A stretch of 64,000 nucleotides of DNA from Opitutaceae bacterium TAV5 (GCA_000242935.3 CP007053.1:4263001-4327000); one strand, 5' to 3'. Numbered from the stretch's first letter, positions 1-10,666 are shown. The notes: generated by a model from the sequence alone, not told the origin. Program-made: numbers and translations.

Positions 1-1
1 C

Positions 2-1162
2 CGCGACCAGCCGCTCTTCGAGCTCGAGACCGACAAGATCACGTCGGAAGGCATGGCGGAGGCCGCCGGCAAGATCACGCTCAGGACGGCCGAAGGCACC
101 GAGGTGAAGATCGGCGAAGTGGTCGCCACCATCGACACCGACGTCACCGCCGGCGCGGCTCCGGCCGCGGAACCGGCGCCCGCGCCGTCCGGAGCCAAAG
201 CCGCCGCGTCCGCGGCTCCCGTTTCTCCGGCCGTGGCCCGGATCGCCGCCGAGACCGGCATCGATCCGGCCACCGTCCCCGGCACCGGCAAGGGCGGGCG
301 CGTCACCAAGGCCGACCTGCTGGCCGCCGCCGAAGCCGCCGCGTCTTCGCCGAAAGCTGCCGCCGCGCCTCAGCCTCCGCCGCCCGCGGCACCGTCCCCG
401 GCGCCGGCGCCTGCCTCCGACTCCGGCAGCGGCAGGAATGCCGCCGCTCCTGCAATCCCCGCCGGCCGCCAGACGCGCAAGAAACTCTCGCCGCTGCGCA
501 AGCGCCTCGCCGAGCGCCTCGTCCAGGCGCAGCACCAGGCGGCCATGCTCACCACGTTCAACGAAGTGGACATGAGCGCCGTCATGGAGCTTCGCAAAAA
601 ATACCAGGACGATTTTGTGAAGAAAAACGGCATCAAGCTCGGCTTCATGTCCTTTTTCACGAAGGCGGTCGTGCATGCCCTCCAGGCCGTGCCCGGCATC
701 AACGCGCGGATCGAGGGCGACGAGATCGTCCAGAACAGCTATTACGATGTGGGCGTGGCCGTCTCGACCGACAAGGGCCTGATGGTTCCGGTCATCCGCG
801 ATTGCGACACCGTCAGCATGGCCGGCATCGAAAAACAGCTCGGCGACCTCGCGAAAAAAGCGCGCGACGGAAAGATCACGCTTCCCGATCTCGAAGGCGG
901 CGTCTTCACGATCACCAATGGCGGCATTTTCGGCTCGATGCTCTCGACGCCGATTCTCAACGCCCCGCAAAGCGCCATCCTCGGCCTGCACGCGATCAAC
1001 GAGCGCCCCGTCGCCATCAACGGCCAGGTGGTCATCCGCCCGATGATGTACCTCGCGCTCAGCTACGATCACCGCCTCGTGGACGGCAAGGAAGCCGTCA
1101 CCTTCCTCGTCAAGGTCAAGCAGGCCATCGAAGACCCGACCCGGCTTCTGCTGAATCTGTAA
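2..1162 (+). CDS. sucB: Dihydrolipoyl acyltransferase E2 (2-oxoglutarate dehydrogenase type), 5' end missing
   Basis: This is the E2 core of a 2-oxoacid dehydrogenase complex, which transfers the acyl group from the lipoyl arm to CoA. The window opens inside the lipoyl domain: the frame is already open at base 2 and reads into the ETDK motif, whose Lys (codon 35-37) is the lipoylation site. The first ATG at 53 is therefore internal. An Ala/Pro-rich linker follows, then a peripheral subunit-binding domain (about 220-345), a second Ala/Pro linker and the catalytic domain. The motifs [11 protein letters not shown] and YDHRLVDG (catalytic His at 1070-1072) and the ending [11 protein letters not shown] resemble SucB/OdhB more than pyruvate E2. 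The lpd gene follows, as expected for a complex operon. The family call is firm; the substrate (2-oxoglutarate) is inferred from motifs. Confidence 0.9.
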   Translation, partial: RDQPLFELETDKITSEGMAEAAGKITLRTAEGTEVKIGEVVATIDTDVTAGAAPAAEPAPAPSGAKAAASAAPVSPAVARIAAETGIDPATVPGTGKGGRVTKADLLAAAEAAASSPKAAAAPQPPPPAAPSPAPAPASDSGSGRNAAAPAIPAGRQTRKKLSPLRKRLAERLVQAQHQAAMLTTFNEVDMSAVMELRKKYQDDFVKKNGIKLGFMSFFTKAVVHALQAVPGINARIEGDEIVQNSYYDVGVAVSTDKGLMVPVIRDCDTVSMAGIEKQLGDLAKKARDGKITLPDLEGGVFTITNGGIFGSMLSTPILNAPQSAILGLHAINERPVAINGQVVIRPMMYLALSYDHRLVDGKEAVTFLVKVKQAIEDPTRLLLNL

Positions 1163-1312
1163 CTGGAAGTTTGTAGTTGGAAGTTGGTAATCAGAAACCG
1201 GTGAAGGCGTGTTGCCGGGCCTGTCTCCTGTTTACCGCTCATTTCCCTGCCCTGCCCCGTCCGTCGCCAACCACCAACTACAAACTACAAATTTCAAACT
1301 ACCAACTTCAAA
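1161..1312. repeat. Long imperfect inverted repeat between sucB and lpd
   Basis: An A/G/T-rich arm at about 1161-1192 (AACTGGAAGTTTGTAGTTGG and on) is matched in inverse by the arm at about 1271-1312 (CAACTACAAACTAC, then CTACCAACTTC). The left arm starts on the last bases of the sucB stop codon. The arms flank about 80 bases of unrelated sequence. This is the same architecture as the other inverted-repeat islands in the window, but with a different sequence. Confidence 0.7.
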
Positions 1313-1320
1313 CCACCACC

Positions 1321-2709
<1,389 letters not shown>

Positions 2710-2817
2710 AAACGCGCCGGTTTTGACCGGTGTCGCCGGACAGCTCCGGGGGCTGCCCGTTGACGGGGCTTGCATGTGTCGGCACGCGCTTTTAAGTCCG
2801 GCTTTCAAACGATACTT

Positions 2818-4587
2818 ATGGCCTCCGACCTCAGCCGTTTTCGACCCTACATCCGTTATCTGAAACCCGTGCGCTGGGCTTTCGCGGGGGCGATCCTGTT
2901 TGGTATCCTTGCCGGCATCGGCAACGGCGCCGCATTGCCTTACCTGATGAAGAAGGTGTTGCCGCAGATGTTCGACGCCACCGCCCCGCGTGTATCTCTC
3001 TGGTACATGGCCATGATCTCCGCATCGATTCCGGGGGTTTTCATTTTCCGCAACGTCATGGGTTACCTCAACGTTTACCTGCTCCAGTACTGCGGCACGC
3101 GGATCCTCGAACAGTTGCGGCTGGATTTCTTCCGCAAGCTGCAACTCCTGCCGATTTCGTTTTTCCAGGGGCAGCGCAACGGCGACCTGATCTCGCGCGG
3201 CATGGCGGATACCAACCAGCTCCAGACGACGATGAGCAACCTGGCCAACGACCTCGTGCAGCAGCCGTTCACGCTGGCCGCCGCCTTGGGGTATGTGGGC
3301 TGGCTGGCGTTCAGGGAGGAAGGCGTGATGATGGTGCTGGTCTGCCTGATCATCGTGCCGCTGTGCGTCCTGCCCATCCGGTACGCGGGCAAGAAAGTCG
3401 TCCGGCGGGCCAGCCAGCTTCAGCGCGAGCTGGGTTCGGTGACCAATGTGATGAGCGAAAATCTCGGCGCGGCCCGCGAGGTGCGCGCCTTCGGCATCGA
3501 GGCGCGCGAGACGGCCCGATTCGGCGCCCGCACGCGCCAGCTTCTCACCTACCAGATGAAGATCGTCAAATATTCCAAGGCGATCAGCCCCGGTATCGAA
3601 ATCATCTCCTCGTTCGGCATCGCGATGACCCTGGTTTACGCCTATCATGTCCGGCTGAGCTGGGAGACGTTCATGGCGATTCTGGTGGCGCTCTACGCCT
3701 GTTACGGCCCCATCAAGAAACTGGGCGAGCTGAGCAACAACATGAAGCGCGGGCTGGCCTCGCTCGACCGGATCGAGGAGGTCCTGAATGAGCCGGTTTC
3801 GATCACCGATCCCGCCAGCCCCGTGAAAATCGGGCGGCTGCGCGGCGACATCGCCTTCGAGCATGTGACCTTCGCCTACAAGAAGGAGCCGGTGCTCGCC
3901 GACGTGAACATCACCTTGCCGGCGGGCACGGTCTGCGCGCTGGTCGGGCCGAGCGGCGCGGGCAAATCGACCTTCGCCAACCTCGTGCCACGCTTTTTCG
4001 ATCCCGGCGCCGGCCGCGTGACGATCGACGGCATCGACATCCGCGACATGCGACTGGCCGACCTGCGCGGCAATATCGCGCTCGTTTCGCAGGAGGCGAT
4101 TCTCTTCAACGACACCATATACGAAAACCTCCTGCTCAGTCGTCCCGGCGCCACGCGCGCGGAGGTCGAGCAGGCGGCGCGCGATGCGCACGCGCACGAG
4201 TTCATCATGAGCTTCCCGCAAGGTTACGACACGATCGTCGGCGAACGCGGCGCCTCGCTTTCCGGCGGGCAGCGCCAGCGGGTGGCCCTCGCCCGGGCAT
4301 TCCTGCGTAACGCCCCGATCCTCATCCTCGACGAGGCCACCAGCGCGCTCGACAGCGAAAGCGAGGCGATGATCCAGAAAAGCCTGACCAAGCTCGTCCA
4401 GGGCAAGACGGTGCTGATGATCGCCCACCGGTTTTCCACCATCCGGGACGCCACGATGATCCTGCTGTTCAACGAGGGTCGCATCGTCGCCCGCGGACCC
4501 CACGCCGAGCTTTATGCGAGCAGCCTGCTCTACCGCGGGCTCTACGACCAGCAAAGCACCGGCGCGATGCCGCCGGTGGCGGCGTGA
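2818..4587 (+). CDS. ABC exporter, fused membrane and ATPase domains (MsbA-like)
   Basis: The product is a 589-residue half-transporter with an N-terminal six-helix ABC exporter membrane domain (roughly residues 20-310) and a C-terminal nucleotide-binding domain. Walker A GPSGAGKST is near residue 378, the signature LSGGQRQR near 481 and Walker B ILILDEATS near 502. This order is typical of MsbA/lipid A or multidrug exporters working as homodimers in the inner membrane. The start at 2818 gives MASDLSRFRPY; an earlier in-frame ATG at 2770 would add a poorly supported 16 residues. It stands alone between lpd and a nucleotidyltransferase fusion gene. The family is certain, but the substrate cannot be read from the sequence. 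Confidence 0.9.
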   Translation: MASDLSRFRPYIRYLKPVRWAFAGAILFGILAGIGNGAALPYLMKKVLPQMFDATAPRVSLWYMAMISASIPGVFIFRNVMGYLNVYLLQYCGTRILEQLRLDFFRKLQLLPISFFQGQRNGDLISRGMADTNQLQTTMSNLANDLVQQPFTLAAALGYVGWLAFREEGVMMVLVCLIIVPLCVLPIRYAGKKVVRRASQLQRELGSVTNVMSENLGAAREVRAFGIEARETARFGARTRQLLTYQMKIVKYSKAISPGIEIISSFGIAMTLVYAYHVRLSWETFMAILVALYACYGPIKKLGELSNNMKRGLASLDRIEEVLNEPVSITDPASPVKIGRLRGDIAFEHVTFAYKKEPVLADVNITLPAGTVCALVGPSGAGKSTFANLVPRFFDPGAGRVTIDGIDIRDMRLADLRGNIALVSQEAILFNDTIYENLLLSRPGATRAEVEQAARDAHAHEFIMSFPQGYDTIVGERGASLSGGQRQRVALARAFLRNAPILILDEATSALDSESEAMIQKSLTKLVQGKTVLMIAHRFSTIRDATMILLFNEGRIVARGPHAELYASSLLYRGLYDQQSTGAMPPVAA

Positions 4588-4690
4588 CTGGGGCAGGCGT
4601 CGGTCATAAGCGGACGGCACAGGGCAGATGAGATTTTGTTTTCAGAAAAAGCTCCCGCGAGCCGTCCGGAACTGCTAGCGACAGAAGCGA

Positions 4691-5815
4691 ATGACACGCG
4701 TTTTTGTCTCCGGCTGTTACGATATTCTCCATGCTGGCCATGTGCAGTTTTTCCGCGAAGCGCGGGCGCTCGGCTCGCATCTCACGGTCTCGTTCGCCTC
4801 GTCGGATGTCCTCTGGATTCACAAGCAGCGGAAAAGTTCGTTGCCCGACGAGCACAAGGCGGCGCTGATCGCCGCGCTCGACATGGTGGACGAGGTGGTC
4901 GTGGGCCGTGGTCACGAGGAGGGGATCGATTTTCGCGAGGATTTCCTGCGGCTGCGTCCCGACGTCCTCGCGGTGACCGAGGACGACAAGTACGCGCCGC
5001 TGAAACGGGAACTCTGCGACCAGGTCGGGGCGAGTTACGTGGTGCTGCCGAAAACGCCGCCGCAGTTCACGCCGATCTCCACGACCGAGATCGTCCGCTA
5101 TATCCGCGCGCCGCAGGAGGCGCCGTTGCGGGTGGATTTCGCCGGCGGCTGGCTCGACGTGCCAATGTTTGCGCGGGCCGGCGCATGGATCGTCAACTGC
5201 GCGATCACGCCGACGGTGTCGTTGCGGAGCTGGCCGTACGAGCGCAACGCCGGCCTCGGCGGTAGCGGCGCGTGGGCGCTGCTCAACGGCAAGGACGGTG
5301 TGGACGCCGAACTCGGGATCGGCACCGGCTGGCAGGATCCGGCCGTGATTGCCGAAACGGGCCTTTGCGTGTGGCGCAGCGGTCTGCGGCCGGATCTCGA
5401 GATCAAGACCAGCGGCGATTTCCTGCGCGGCCGCATGGCGCTTTACTGGACGGGGACGCCGCATGACACGCCGGGCGCGACCGGGTTGGCCCGCGATTAC
5501 GACGCGATCGAGCGCGCCGGTCGCACGGCCCGCGAGGCGGTCTGGGCGAACAGCTACGAAGGGCTCGCGGCGGCGGTGCGCGAATCGTACGCGGTGCAGC
5601 GCGGCGAGGGCATGGAGCCGCTGCCGGGCGATCCGGAAGCCGGCAACGGGGAACTGTCCGCCGGCGTGGCGGCGGCCGGCGCCCTGGCGTGGAAGTATTG
5701 CGGCGGCGGATACGGCGGATACGCGCTTTATCTTTTCCCCGATGCGGCGGGGCGCGACCGCGCGTGCGCGCTGCCGGGATTCCGTCCCGTCGAGCCGTTC
5801 ATTATGGTGGATTGA
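4691..5815 (+). CDS. Nucleotidyltransferase fused to a compact GHMP-kinase-like domain
   Basis: The product has 374 residues in two parts. Residues 1-140 are a cytidylyltransferase-like Rossmann domain with the HxGH motif (HAGH, 14-17) and an ISTTEIV motif near residue 128. From residue 146 the chain carries the three GHMP kinase signatures in order: RVDFAGGW (motif 1), GLGGSGAW (ATP-binding motif 2, about 187) and CGGGYGGY (motif 3, about 336). The kinase part is only about 230 residues, shorter than usual. The architecture suggests phosphorylation and nucleotide activation of one sugar by one polypeptide, as in heptose or fucose salvage, but the sugar is unknown. The stop overlaps the 3' end of the converging AraC gene by 14 bases. 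Confidence 0.8.
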   Translation: MTRVFVSGCYDILHAGHVQFFREARALGSHLTVSFASSDVLWIHKQRKSSLPDEHKAALIAALDMVDEVVVGRGHEEGIDFREDFLRLRPDVLAVTEDDKYAPLKRELCDQVGASYVVLPKTPPQFTPISTTEIVRYIRAPQEAPLRVDFAGGWLDVPMFARAGAWIVNCAITPTVSLRSWPYERNAGLGGSGAWALLNGKDGVDAELGIGTGWQDPAVIAETGLCVWRSGLRPDLEIKTSGDFLRGRMALYWTGTPHDTPGATGLARDYDAIERAGRTAREAVWANSYEGLAAAVRESYAVQRGEGMEPLPGDPEAGNGELSAGVAAAGALAWKYCGGGYGGYALYLFPDAAGRDRACALPGFRPVEPFIMVD

Positions 5816-6710
5816 GTCCCCGGCGCCACCGGTCGGGGCTCACGCCGAAGGCGCGCTTGAAGGCCGCGGACAGGTGGTAGGGCGAACTGAAACCGAGCGT
5901 CTCGGCGACCTCGGCGAGCGTGGCGCGCGAATTGCCGAGGAGCCGGCGCGCTTTTTCCAGGCGCAGACGCTGCATCCAGGCGCGCGGGGCAAGGCCGGTT
6001 TGCCGGCGAAACTCGCGGCGGAAATACGAATAGGCCACGTCCAGTTCGCGGGCGAGAGCCTGCATCGAGGGCGGGGCGTCGAGCCGCTCGGCCAGCAGGT
6101 CCTCGGCGCGCCGCACGGCCCGGGTGATGGCGGAGGGCGGATTCTCGTGCCGGTGATGGCGGCGGCGGGCATCGGCCACCCGGGCGGCCAGTTCCCAGGC
6201 GGCGGCGGACGATTCGGGAGAAAAGCCGGGTGATGCGTCGTCGCGTCCGCGCAGGAGGGCGTGGATGCGGCGCAGGAGGCTTTCGGCCGGGGCACGGTCG
6301 AGCTCCACACAGGGGGAGGCGGCGGACCATTCGCCGGCGGCTTCGAGCCGGGCGCAGGCGGGGCCCTGCAATTCGACCCAGAGCTCCGTCCAGCCGGTGC
6401 GGCGGTCGGGCGCGTAGCGATGCCATTCGCCGGGAAACAGGACGAGCGCGGTGCCGGCGCCGATGGTCCGCAGGGGCTGGTGGCGGGATTCGAACCGGCC
6501 GCGGCCGGCGGCGATGAACACAATCTGCCAGGCGGGGAGCACGCGGCCGTAGTCCCAGGCAAACGCATGATCCGGCGGATGCCCGGCGGGCGGGTAGGGG
6601 GTACCGGGGGCGTTGCGAAGTTGTCCGCCGCCGGTGACGGCCAGCCCCCAGGTTTCGGCTTCGGGAGGGCAGGGAAGGTAGCGGAAAAAATCGGGCGGCG
6701 GGCGGGGCAT
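5802..6710 (-). CDS. AraC family transcriptional regulator
   Basis: This 302-residue protein has an N-terminal cupin-like ligand-binding domain (GTALVLFPGEWHRY near residue 90) and a C-terminal double helix-turn-helix. The HTH part reads ALARELDVAYSYFRREFRRQ and ends with the hallmark LGFSSPYHLSAAFKRAFGVSP. The start at 6710 (MPRPPPDFF) is chosen over an upstream in-frame ATG at 6800, because the extension would run through repeat sequence. A partial palindrome (GGTGTA at 6746, ATTACACC at 6763-6770) lies about 36-60 bases upstream. It could be an operator or the edge of the adjacent repeat. AraC proteins of this layout usually respond to sugars. The target here is not evident. Confidence 0.88.
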   Translation of the reverse strand: MPRPPPDFFRYLPCPPEAETWGLAVTGGGQLRNAPGTPYPPAGHPPDHAFAWDYGRVLPAWQIVFIAAGRGRFESRHQPLRTIGAGTALVLFPGEWHRYAPDRRTGWTELWVELQGPACARLEAAGEWSAASPCVELDRAPAESLLRRIHALLRGRDDASPGFSPESSAAAWELAARVADARRRHHRHENPPSAITRAVRRAEDLLAERLDAPPSMQALARELDVAYSYFRREFRRQTGLAPRAWMQRLRLEKARRLLGNSRATLAEVAETLGFSSPYHLSAAFKRAFGVSPDRWRRGLNPP

Positions 6711-6745
6711 GGATGGCGGACGGATCGGAAGGGGGAGGGAGCGGC

Positions 6746-6900
6746 GGTGTAGTAATATCGGGATTACACCGGTTTCCTGAAGGTTCCGGATTTTACACAA
6801 AGATCGCGAAGGGCGCGAAGAACTTGACAGACGATCCTTTGTGGTCTTTGCGACCTTTGTGTAAAAATCAGAAGGTTTTTAAAAATCGGTATTACACGGG
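6746..6900. repeat. Inverted-repeat island, ACACAAAGGTCGC family, copy 1
   Basis: The left arm reads GGATTACACC, then about 20 bases, then TTTTACACAAAGATCGCGAAG. The right arm is its inverse: CTTTGCGACCTTTGTGTAAAA, then GAAGGTTTTT and GGTATTACACGGG. Arms of about 50 bases flank a core of about 30. A second copy is at 20341-20482. It occupies the first half of the 332-base gap between the AraC gene and tal. Confidence 0.8.
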
Positions 6901-6902
6901 CG

Positions 6903-7042
6903 GGATGCTTGCAGCCTGGAGTCACAGGCGCGGAGGCCTGTGGCTATAGCTCGGACGTGGCAGCATGCCTCCCTGCATGCCGGACACGGGCTGGGAAGCC
7001 CGTGTCCATTTCATGGGCAGGATGCCCATGCCACGGGCAGGC
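6903..7042. repeat. Tandem cluster of small GGGC/GCCC-type hairpins
   Basis: Four short palindromic units lie in a row after the 3' end of tal (transcribed from the other side). They are CACAGGCGCGGAGGCCTGTG, GGCAGCATGCCTCCCTGCATGCC, ACACGGGCTGGGAAGCCCGTGT and GGGCAGGATGCCCATGCC. Each has a central TCC/GGA between complementary arms. The same kind of unit occurs at 18430-18562 and inside the gene at 29714-32476. As a block it could also serve as a terminator region for tal. Confidence 0.7.
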
Positions 7043-7987
7043 TCAGCCGCGTTTTTTCGCGATGAGTTGTTCGAGCTTCACGATGTCGGCGGAGAAGAGC
7101 CGGATGCCTTCGGCAGTCTTTTCCGTGGCCATGGCGTCTTCGTTGAGCGCGAAGCGGAAGGATTTTTCGTCGAATGTGACCTTCTCCAGATCGGCCGAGG
7201 GAGCCTTGGCCGGATCGAGCTTGCGGGTGACGGGTCCGTCGCCCGCCTTGAGCTCGGCGAGGAGGGCCGGGGAGATCGTGAGCAGGTCGCAGCCGGCGAG
7301 TTCGAGGATCTCGCCCTTGTTGCGGAAGGACGCGCCCATGACCTCGGTCTTGTAGCCGAATTTTTTGTAGTAGGTGTAGATCTGCGTGACGGACTGCACG
7401 CCGGGGTCTTCGGCGGGGGCGTAATCCTTGCCGGTGTTTTTCTTGTGCCAGTCGAGGATGCGGCCGACGAAGGGCGAGATGAGCTGCACGCCGGCCTCGG
7501 CGCAGGCGACGGCCTGCGGGAAGGAGAACAGGAGCGTGAGGTTGCAGTGGATGCCTTCTTTCGCGAGCTGGCCGGCGGCGCGGATGCCTTCCCAGGTGGA
7601 GGCGATCTTGATGAGCACGCGGTCGCGGCCGATGCCGGCTTTTTCGTAGAGGGCGATGATCTCGCGGGCCTTGGCGAGGGTGCCTTCGGTGTCGAAGGAA
7701 AGGCGCGCATCGACTTCGCTGGAAACGCGGCCGGGGACGATTTTCAGGATTTCGAGGCCGAAGGCGACGAGCAGCCGGTCGATGACCTGCGGAAGGGTGG
7801 CGGCGGAGCCGGCATCGGCAAGGGCCTTGTCGAGGAGCGCGGCGTAGGCGGGCAGGCCGGTGGCCTTGAGGATGAGCGAGGGGTTCGTCGTGGCGTCGCG
7901 CGGGGCGAACTCCTTCATGCTGGCGAAGTCGCCGGTGTCGGCGACGACCGTGGTGAACTGCTTCAGTTGATCGAGTTGGTTTGGCAT
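7043..7987 (-). CDS. tal: Transaldolase
   Basis: Transaldolase of the non-oxidative pentose phosphate pathway moves a dihydroxyacetone unit from sedoheptulose-7-phosphate to glyceraldehyde-3-phosphate. The 314-residue length matches the TalB class. Early [10 protein letters not shown] and the Schiff-base Lys in VLIKIAST (Lys127) are both present, followed by [19 protein letters not shown]. The open frame extends back to 8377, but that extension is proline/arginine-rich and antisense to the tatA-like gene, so the start at 7987 ([11 protein letters not shown]) is used. It lies downstream of the TatA-like and epimerase genes on the same strand (46-base gap) and may be the last gene of that operon. 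Confidence 0.95.
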   Translation of the reverse strand: MPNQLDQLKQFTTVVADTGDFASMKEFAPRDATTNPSLILKATGLPAYAALLDKALADAGSAATLPQVIDRLLVAFGLEILKIVPGRVSSEVDARLSFDTEGTLAKAREIIALYEKAGIGRDRVLIKIASTWEGIRAAGQLAKEGIHCNLTLLFSFPQAVACAEAGVQLISPFVGRILDWHKKNTGKDYAPAEDPGVQSVTQIYTYYKKFGYKTEVMGASFRNKGEILELAGCDLLTISPALLAELKAGDGPVTRKLDPAKAPSADLEKVTFDEKSFRFALNEDAMATEKTAEGIRLFSADIVKLEQLIAKKRG

Positions 7988-8033
7988 ATGCGGACAGGCG
8001 TCGGAGGACGCGGTGCGGGTTGTCGTTGTGGTT

Positions 8034-8603
8034 TTACAAGGGGAGAGTGTCGGGCGGAGTGCCGGGGGAGCGTGAGGCCGGGGGCGGCGGGGGCGATGCC
8101 GGCGGGGGAGCGGGATTGGCGGTCGGAGGATAGTCGTCATCCGGCGTGACCGGGGCGGAGGAGACCGGATCGGAGACCGCGGGGGCGGAGGAGGCGGAGG
8201 GGGCGGCCGGAGCCGGCAGGCTGCGGCTGGCGGAGCGCGAGGCGGCGGTGCCGTTGACCGGCTTGCGCCGGCGGGGGCGGGGCGGCGGCTCTTCCATGGC
8301 ACGCTTGATTTCTTCCTCCACGCCGCTGGTGGCTTTCTTGAATTCCCGCATGGCGCGCCCGAGTCCGCGGGCCACATTGGGCAAGCCCTTGCCGCCGAAG
8401 AGCACGAGCCCGAGGACGAAGATCAGCAGCAACTCCATCGAGCCGATCCCTTCAAGGAACGCCAGCGTGCCGGATGCGGCCAGCGGCGATGGCGGATACG
8501 GATACACGGGCGGGGCGGGGAAGGCCACCGCGGCCGTGGCGATGGAGTGAAACAGGGAGGAAAACAGCGTCAGACCCGGCAGACTCATGGTGGCAACGAT
8601 CAT
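8034..8603 (-). CDS. tatA: TatA/TatE-type twin-arginine translocase subunit with N-terminal extension
   Basis: The core [20 protein letters not shown], followed by an amphipathic [11 protein letters not shown] helix and charged [10 protein letters not shown], is the TatA signature. TatA forms the pore-like part of the Tat pathway for folded proteins. The protein is unusual because about 55 residues precede the core (up to Met56) and the last 80 are Pro/Ala/Ser-rich. The true start is uncertain: ATGs at 8603, 8588 and 8438 are all in frame, and only the last gives a standard-length N terminus. It lies 9 bases after the epimerase gene and 46 before tal, so all three may be one transcript. No tatB or tatC is seen nearby. 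Confidence 0.75.
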   Translation of the reverse strand: MIVATMSLPGLTLFSSLFHSIATAAVAFPAPPVYPYPPSPLAASGTLAFLEGIGSMELLLIFVLGLVLFGGKGLPNVARGLGRAMREFKKATSGVEEEIKRAMEEPPPRPRRRKPVNGTAASRSASRSLPAPAAPSASSAPAVSDPVSSAPVTPDDDYPPTANPAPPPASPPPPPASRSPGTPPDTLPL

Positions 8604-8612
8604 AGTCCGTTC

Positions 8613-9533
8613 TTACGCCAGCGCCACCTCGACGATGTAACTCTGGCTCTTGCCGGGCGGCACGTGGTGGAGGCCGACTTTCGTTTCGGGAGCATTGGGC
8701 GGCCCCATCCAGGGCTCCACACAATAGTACGGCGCGTCGGCATCGGGGCTCCAGGTGACAAAGGCGGCTTCCGGGTGCGGCACGGGAGCCTGGCCGTTTT
8801 TGAGGGTGATGCCGGCGCCGCCCGCGACGGGCCGGACGGTGACGGTGTTGGACTTGAGGCCGAGGTGGATGGCGTCCACGATCTCCGGGTTGCCGAGCGA
8901 CTCTTCGGGCTTGAGCGCCGGGCCGGGCACGAGCTGGCCGCGCGCGTCCTGGCGGACGGTTTTGCCGGAGAGAATCCTGATCCGGTAGTCGCTGCGGGTG
9001 CGGCCTTCTTCCCAGGGCAGGGTGAAATAAAAATGATGCCCGGCGCTCCACGGGATCGGCGTCTTGCCCGTGTTTTTGAGGATGAATTCGCAGGTGAGGC
9101 CGAGCGGGGCGAAGCGGTAAACGACGGTGAAATCGTAATCGAACGGGTAACACTCCCGGGCATGCGCATCGGGGACGAAGACGGCCATGAAACCGCGTTC
9201 ATCGATGTGGGTGATCTCGAACCGCCCCTGGCGGGCGAGGCCGTGCATGGGCATCGGGCGGCGGATGCCATCGGAGTGACGCCAGAACTGGATGTCGCCG
9301 TGATCGAAGCTGCGGGCGTTGAAGGGGAAAAGGATGGGATTGCCGCCGCGCACGGAGTGAAAGCCGTCGAGCGTGTCGATTTCCGGCCAGTGGAGGACAT
9401 CGCGCACGGTCCCGTCGCCGAGCGTGACGTGCCAGTGCATGAGCCGGGCGCCGCGTTCGGGAATGGCGAGAAAAGTGGACTGTCCGACCGACCACCGCCG
9501 CAACGTTTGCCCAAGCCAGGGAACTTCTTCCAT
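8613..9533 (-). CDS. Aldose 1-epimerase-like protein (mutarotase fold)
   Basis: The 306-residue protein has the galactose-mutarotase/glucose-6-phosphate epimerase pattern: GGNPILFPF near residue 60, MPMHGLAR near 95 (catalytic His candidate), GHHFYFTLP near 170 and a C-terminal VEPWMGPPNAP. Such enzymes interconvert sugar anomers in the cytoplasm. The start at 9533 (MEEVPWLGQ) is preferred over the upstream ATG at 9608. It is the first gene of a likely three-gene minus-strand unit with the TatA-like gene and tal. The exact sugar, free aldose or hexose-6-phosphate, cannot be decided. Confidence 0.85.
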   Translation of the reverse strand: MEEVPWLGQTLRRWSVGQSTFLAIPERGARLMHWHVTLGDGTVRDVLHWPEIDTLDGFHSVRGGNPILFPFNARSFDHGDIQFWRHSDGIRRPMPMHGLARQGRFEITHIDERGFMAVFVPDAHARECYPFDYDFTVVYRFAPLGLTCEFILKNTGKTPIPWSAGHHFYFTLPWEEGRTRSDYRIRILSGKTVRQDARGQLVPGPALKPEESLGNPEIVDAIHLGLKSNTVTVRPVAGGAGITLKNGQAPVPHPEAAFVTWSPDADAPYYCVEPWMGPPNAPETKVGLHHVPPGKSQSYIVEVALA

Positions 9534-9649
9534 AATAGATAAACAGTAAAACCCTACAGTTGCCCGCGGCGGGGCGGCGGCGCAAAGGGTTTTTTGGTTC
9601 TTTTGCACGGGTGTCTTTTCCGGGCGACGCCCGGCGATCGCGCGGCGGC

Positions 9650-10666
9650 TTACCCCGTGCTTTTCAGGTCCACGCCGGGAGAGTAGTCCACGCGGTCGTG
9701 ATAAATGGTCTTGGGCCGGTCGCTTTCGCGTTTTTCGTCATCGAGGCGGCTGGCGCGGTAGGCTTGCGGAGTGAGGCCGGTGTGCTTGCGGAAAACCCGC
9801 GTGAAATACCCGGGATCGGAGAACCCGCATGCCCATGCGATTTCCGAGACCGACAGCGCCGGGTTGGCCAACGCCTGCACCGCGCCGGTGATGCGCTGGC
9901 GATGGATGTAGTGGATGAGGGTTTCGCCGGTCTCCTTGTGAAACAGGTGCGAGAGGTAGTCGGCCGAGCATCCGAGCCGCTGGGCCACGAGGATGACGTT
10001 GAGCTCGCGGTTGTAGAGCTGGTCGCGCACCAGCCATTTCACCTGGAAGATGCGTTGCGGTTCCTGGCGCAGTTCCGGGGTTTCGGTGCGGGCGAGGTCG
10101 CCGAGCACGGCGAGCATGGCGAGCGTCAGCCCGCGCACGGCGCTTTCCGCCTCGGCGGTGGACGCGTTGCCCAGCAGCGTCAGGTAATCCACCAGATCGA
10201 TCAGCCGTTTCAGGTCGGGGGTCGGGAAAAACAGGATCTGCTCGATATCCGGACGCCCGTCGCCGGCGTCGGCCGCGAAGTGCATGCTGACCGAGCTCGA
10301 ATAAAAACCCACCACGAGGTTGCGGAACTCCTCTCCGCCCGGGCCGCGCCGCGCCTCCTCGCCGTGCGGCAAGCCGGTGGCGAGGACCGCCAGTTCCCCG
10401 GGACGCAGGCTCAGCGCCTCGCCGCGACCGGGGAAGCGAAACCGCGTCTCGCCCTGCAGTTGCAGGAAAATCTCCGGGCGCAGGTGGTAGTGCATGCCGG
10501 GGCGCGGCTGCATCAGGTGGGTGGTGTGCGGCACCCGCACCTTGGCCCGGCCGGTTTCCACCGCCTGCATCTGGCTGCGCAGCAATTGATAAAACTCCCG
10601 CCTCACGGCGTCGTTGCCGAGTGTCGGGATCAGTCGCGGGGCGAGACCTAGGTTTTGTCCTGGCAT
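9650..10666 (-). CDS. AraC family regulator, probable regulator of the maltodextrin locus
   Basis: The 338-residue protein has an N-terminal cupin-like domain (PGMHYHLRPEIFLQLQGE near residue 50, then LRPGELAVLATGLPH) and a C-terminal AraC DNA-binding domain ending in ACGFSDPGYFTRVFRKHTGL. The start at 10666 (MPGQNLGLAPR) is preferred; the open frame runs 179 codons further back, but that part is antisense to the porin gene. It is divergent from the LamB-type porin gene across 172 bases, the classic arrangement for a local regulator. Control of lamB-malEFGK is inferred from position. It would replace the MalT or LacI-type regulators of other bacteria. Confidence 0.85.
   Translation of the reverse strand: MPGQNLGLAPRLIPTLGNDAVRREFYQLLRSQMQAVETGRAKVRVPHTTHLMQPRPGMHYHLRPEIFLQLQGETRFRFPGRGEALSLRPGELAVLATGLPHGEEARRGPGGEEFRNLVVGFYSSSVSMHFAADAGDGRPDIEQILFFPTPDLKRLIDLVDYLTLLGNASTAEAESAVRGLTLAMLAVLGDLARTETPELRQEPQRIFQVKWLVRDQLYNRELNVILVAQRLGCSADYLSHLFHKETGETLIHYIHRQRITGAVQALANPALSVSEIAWACGFSDPGYFTRVFRKHTGLTPQAYRASRLDDEKRESDRPKTIYHDRVDYSPGVDLKSTG

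Noticed and set aside
7988-8377. N-terminal extension of transaldolase
   Set aside because: It is Pro/Arg-rich, overlaps the tatA-like gene in another frame and is unlike the family N terminus.
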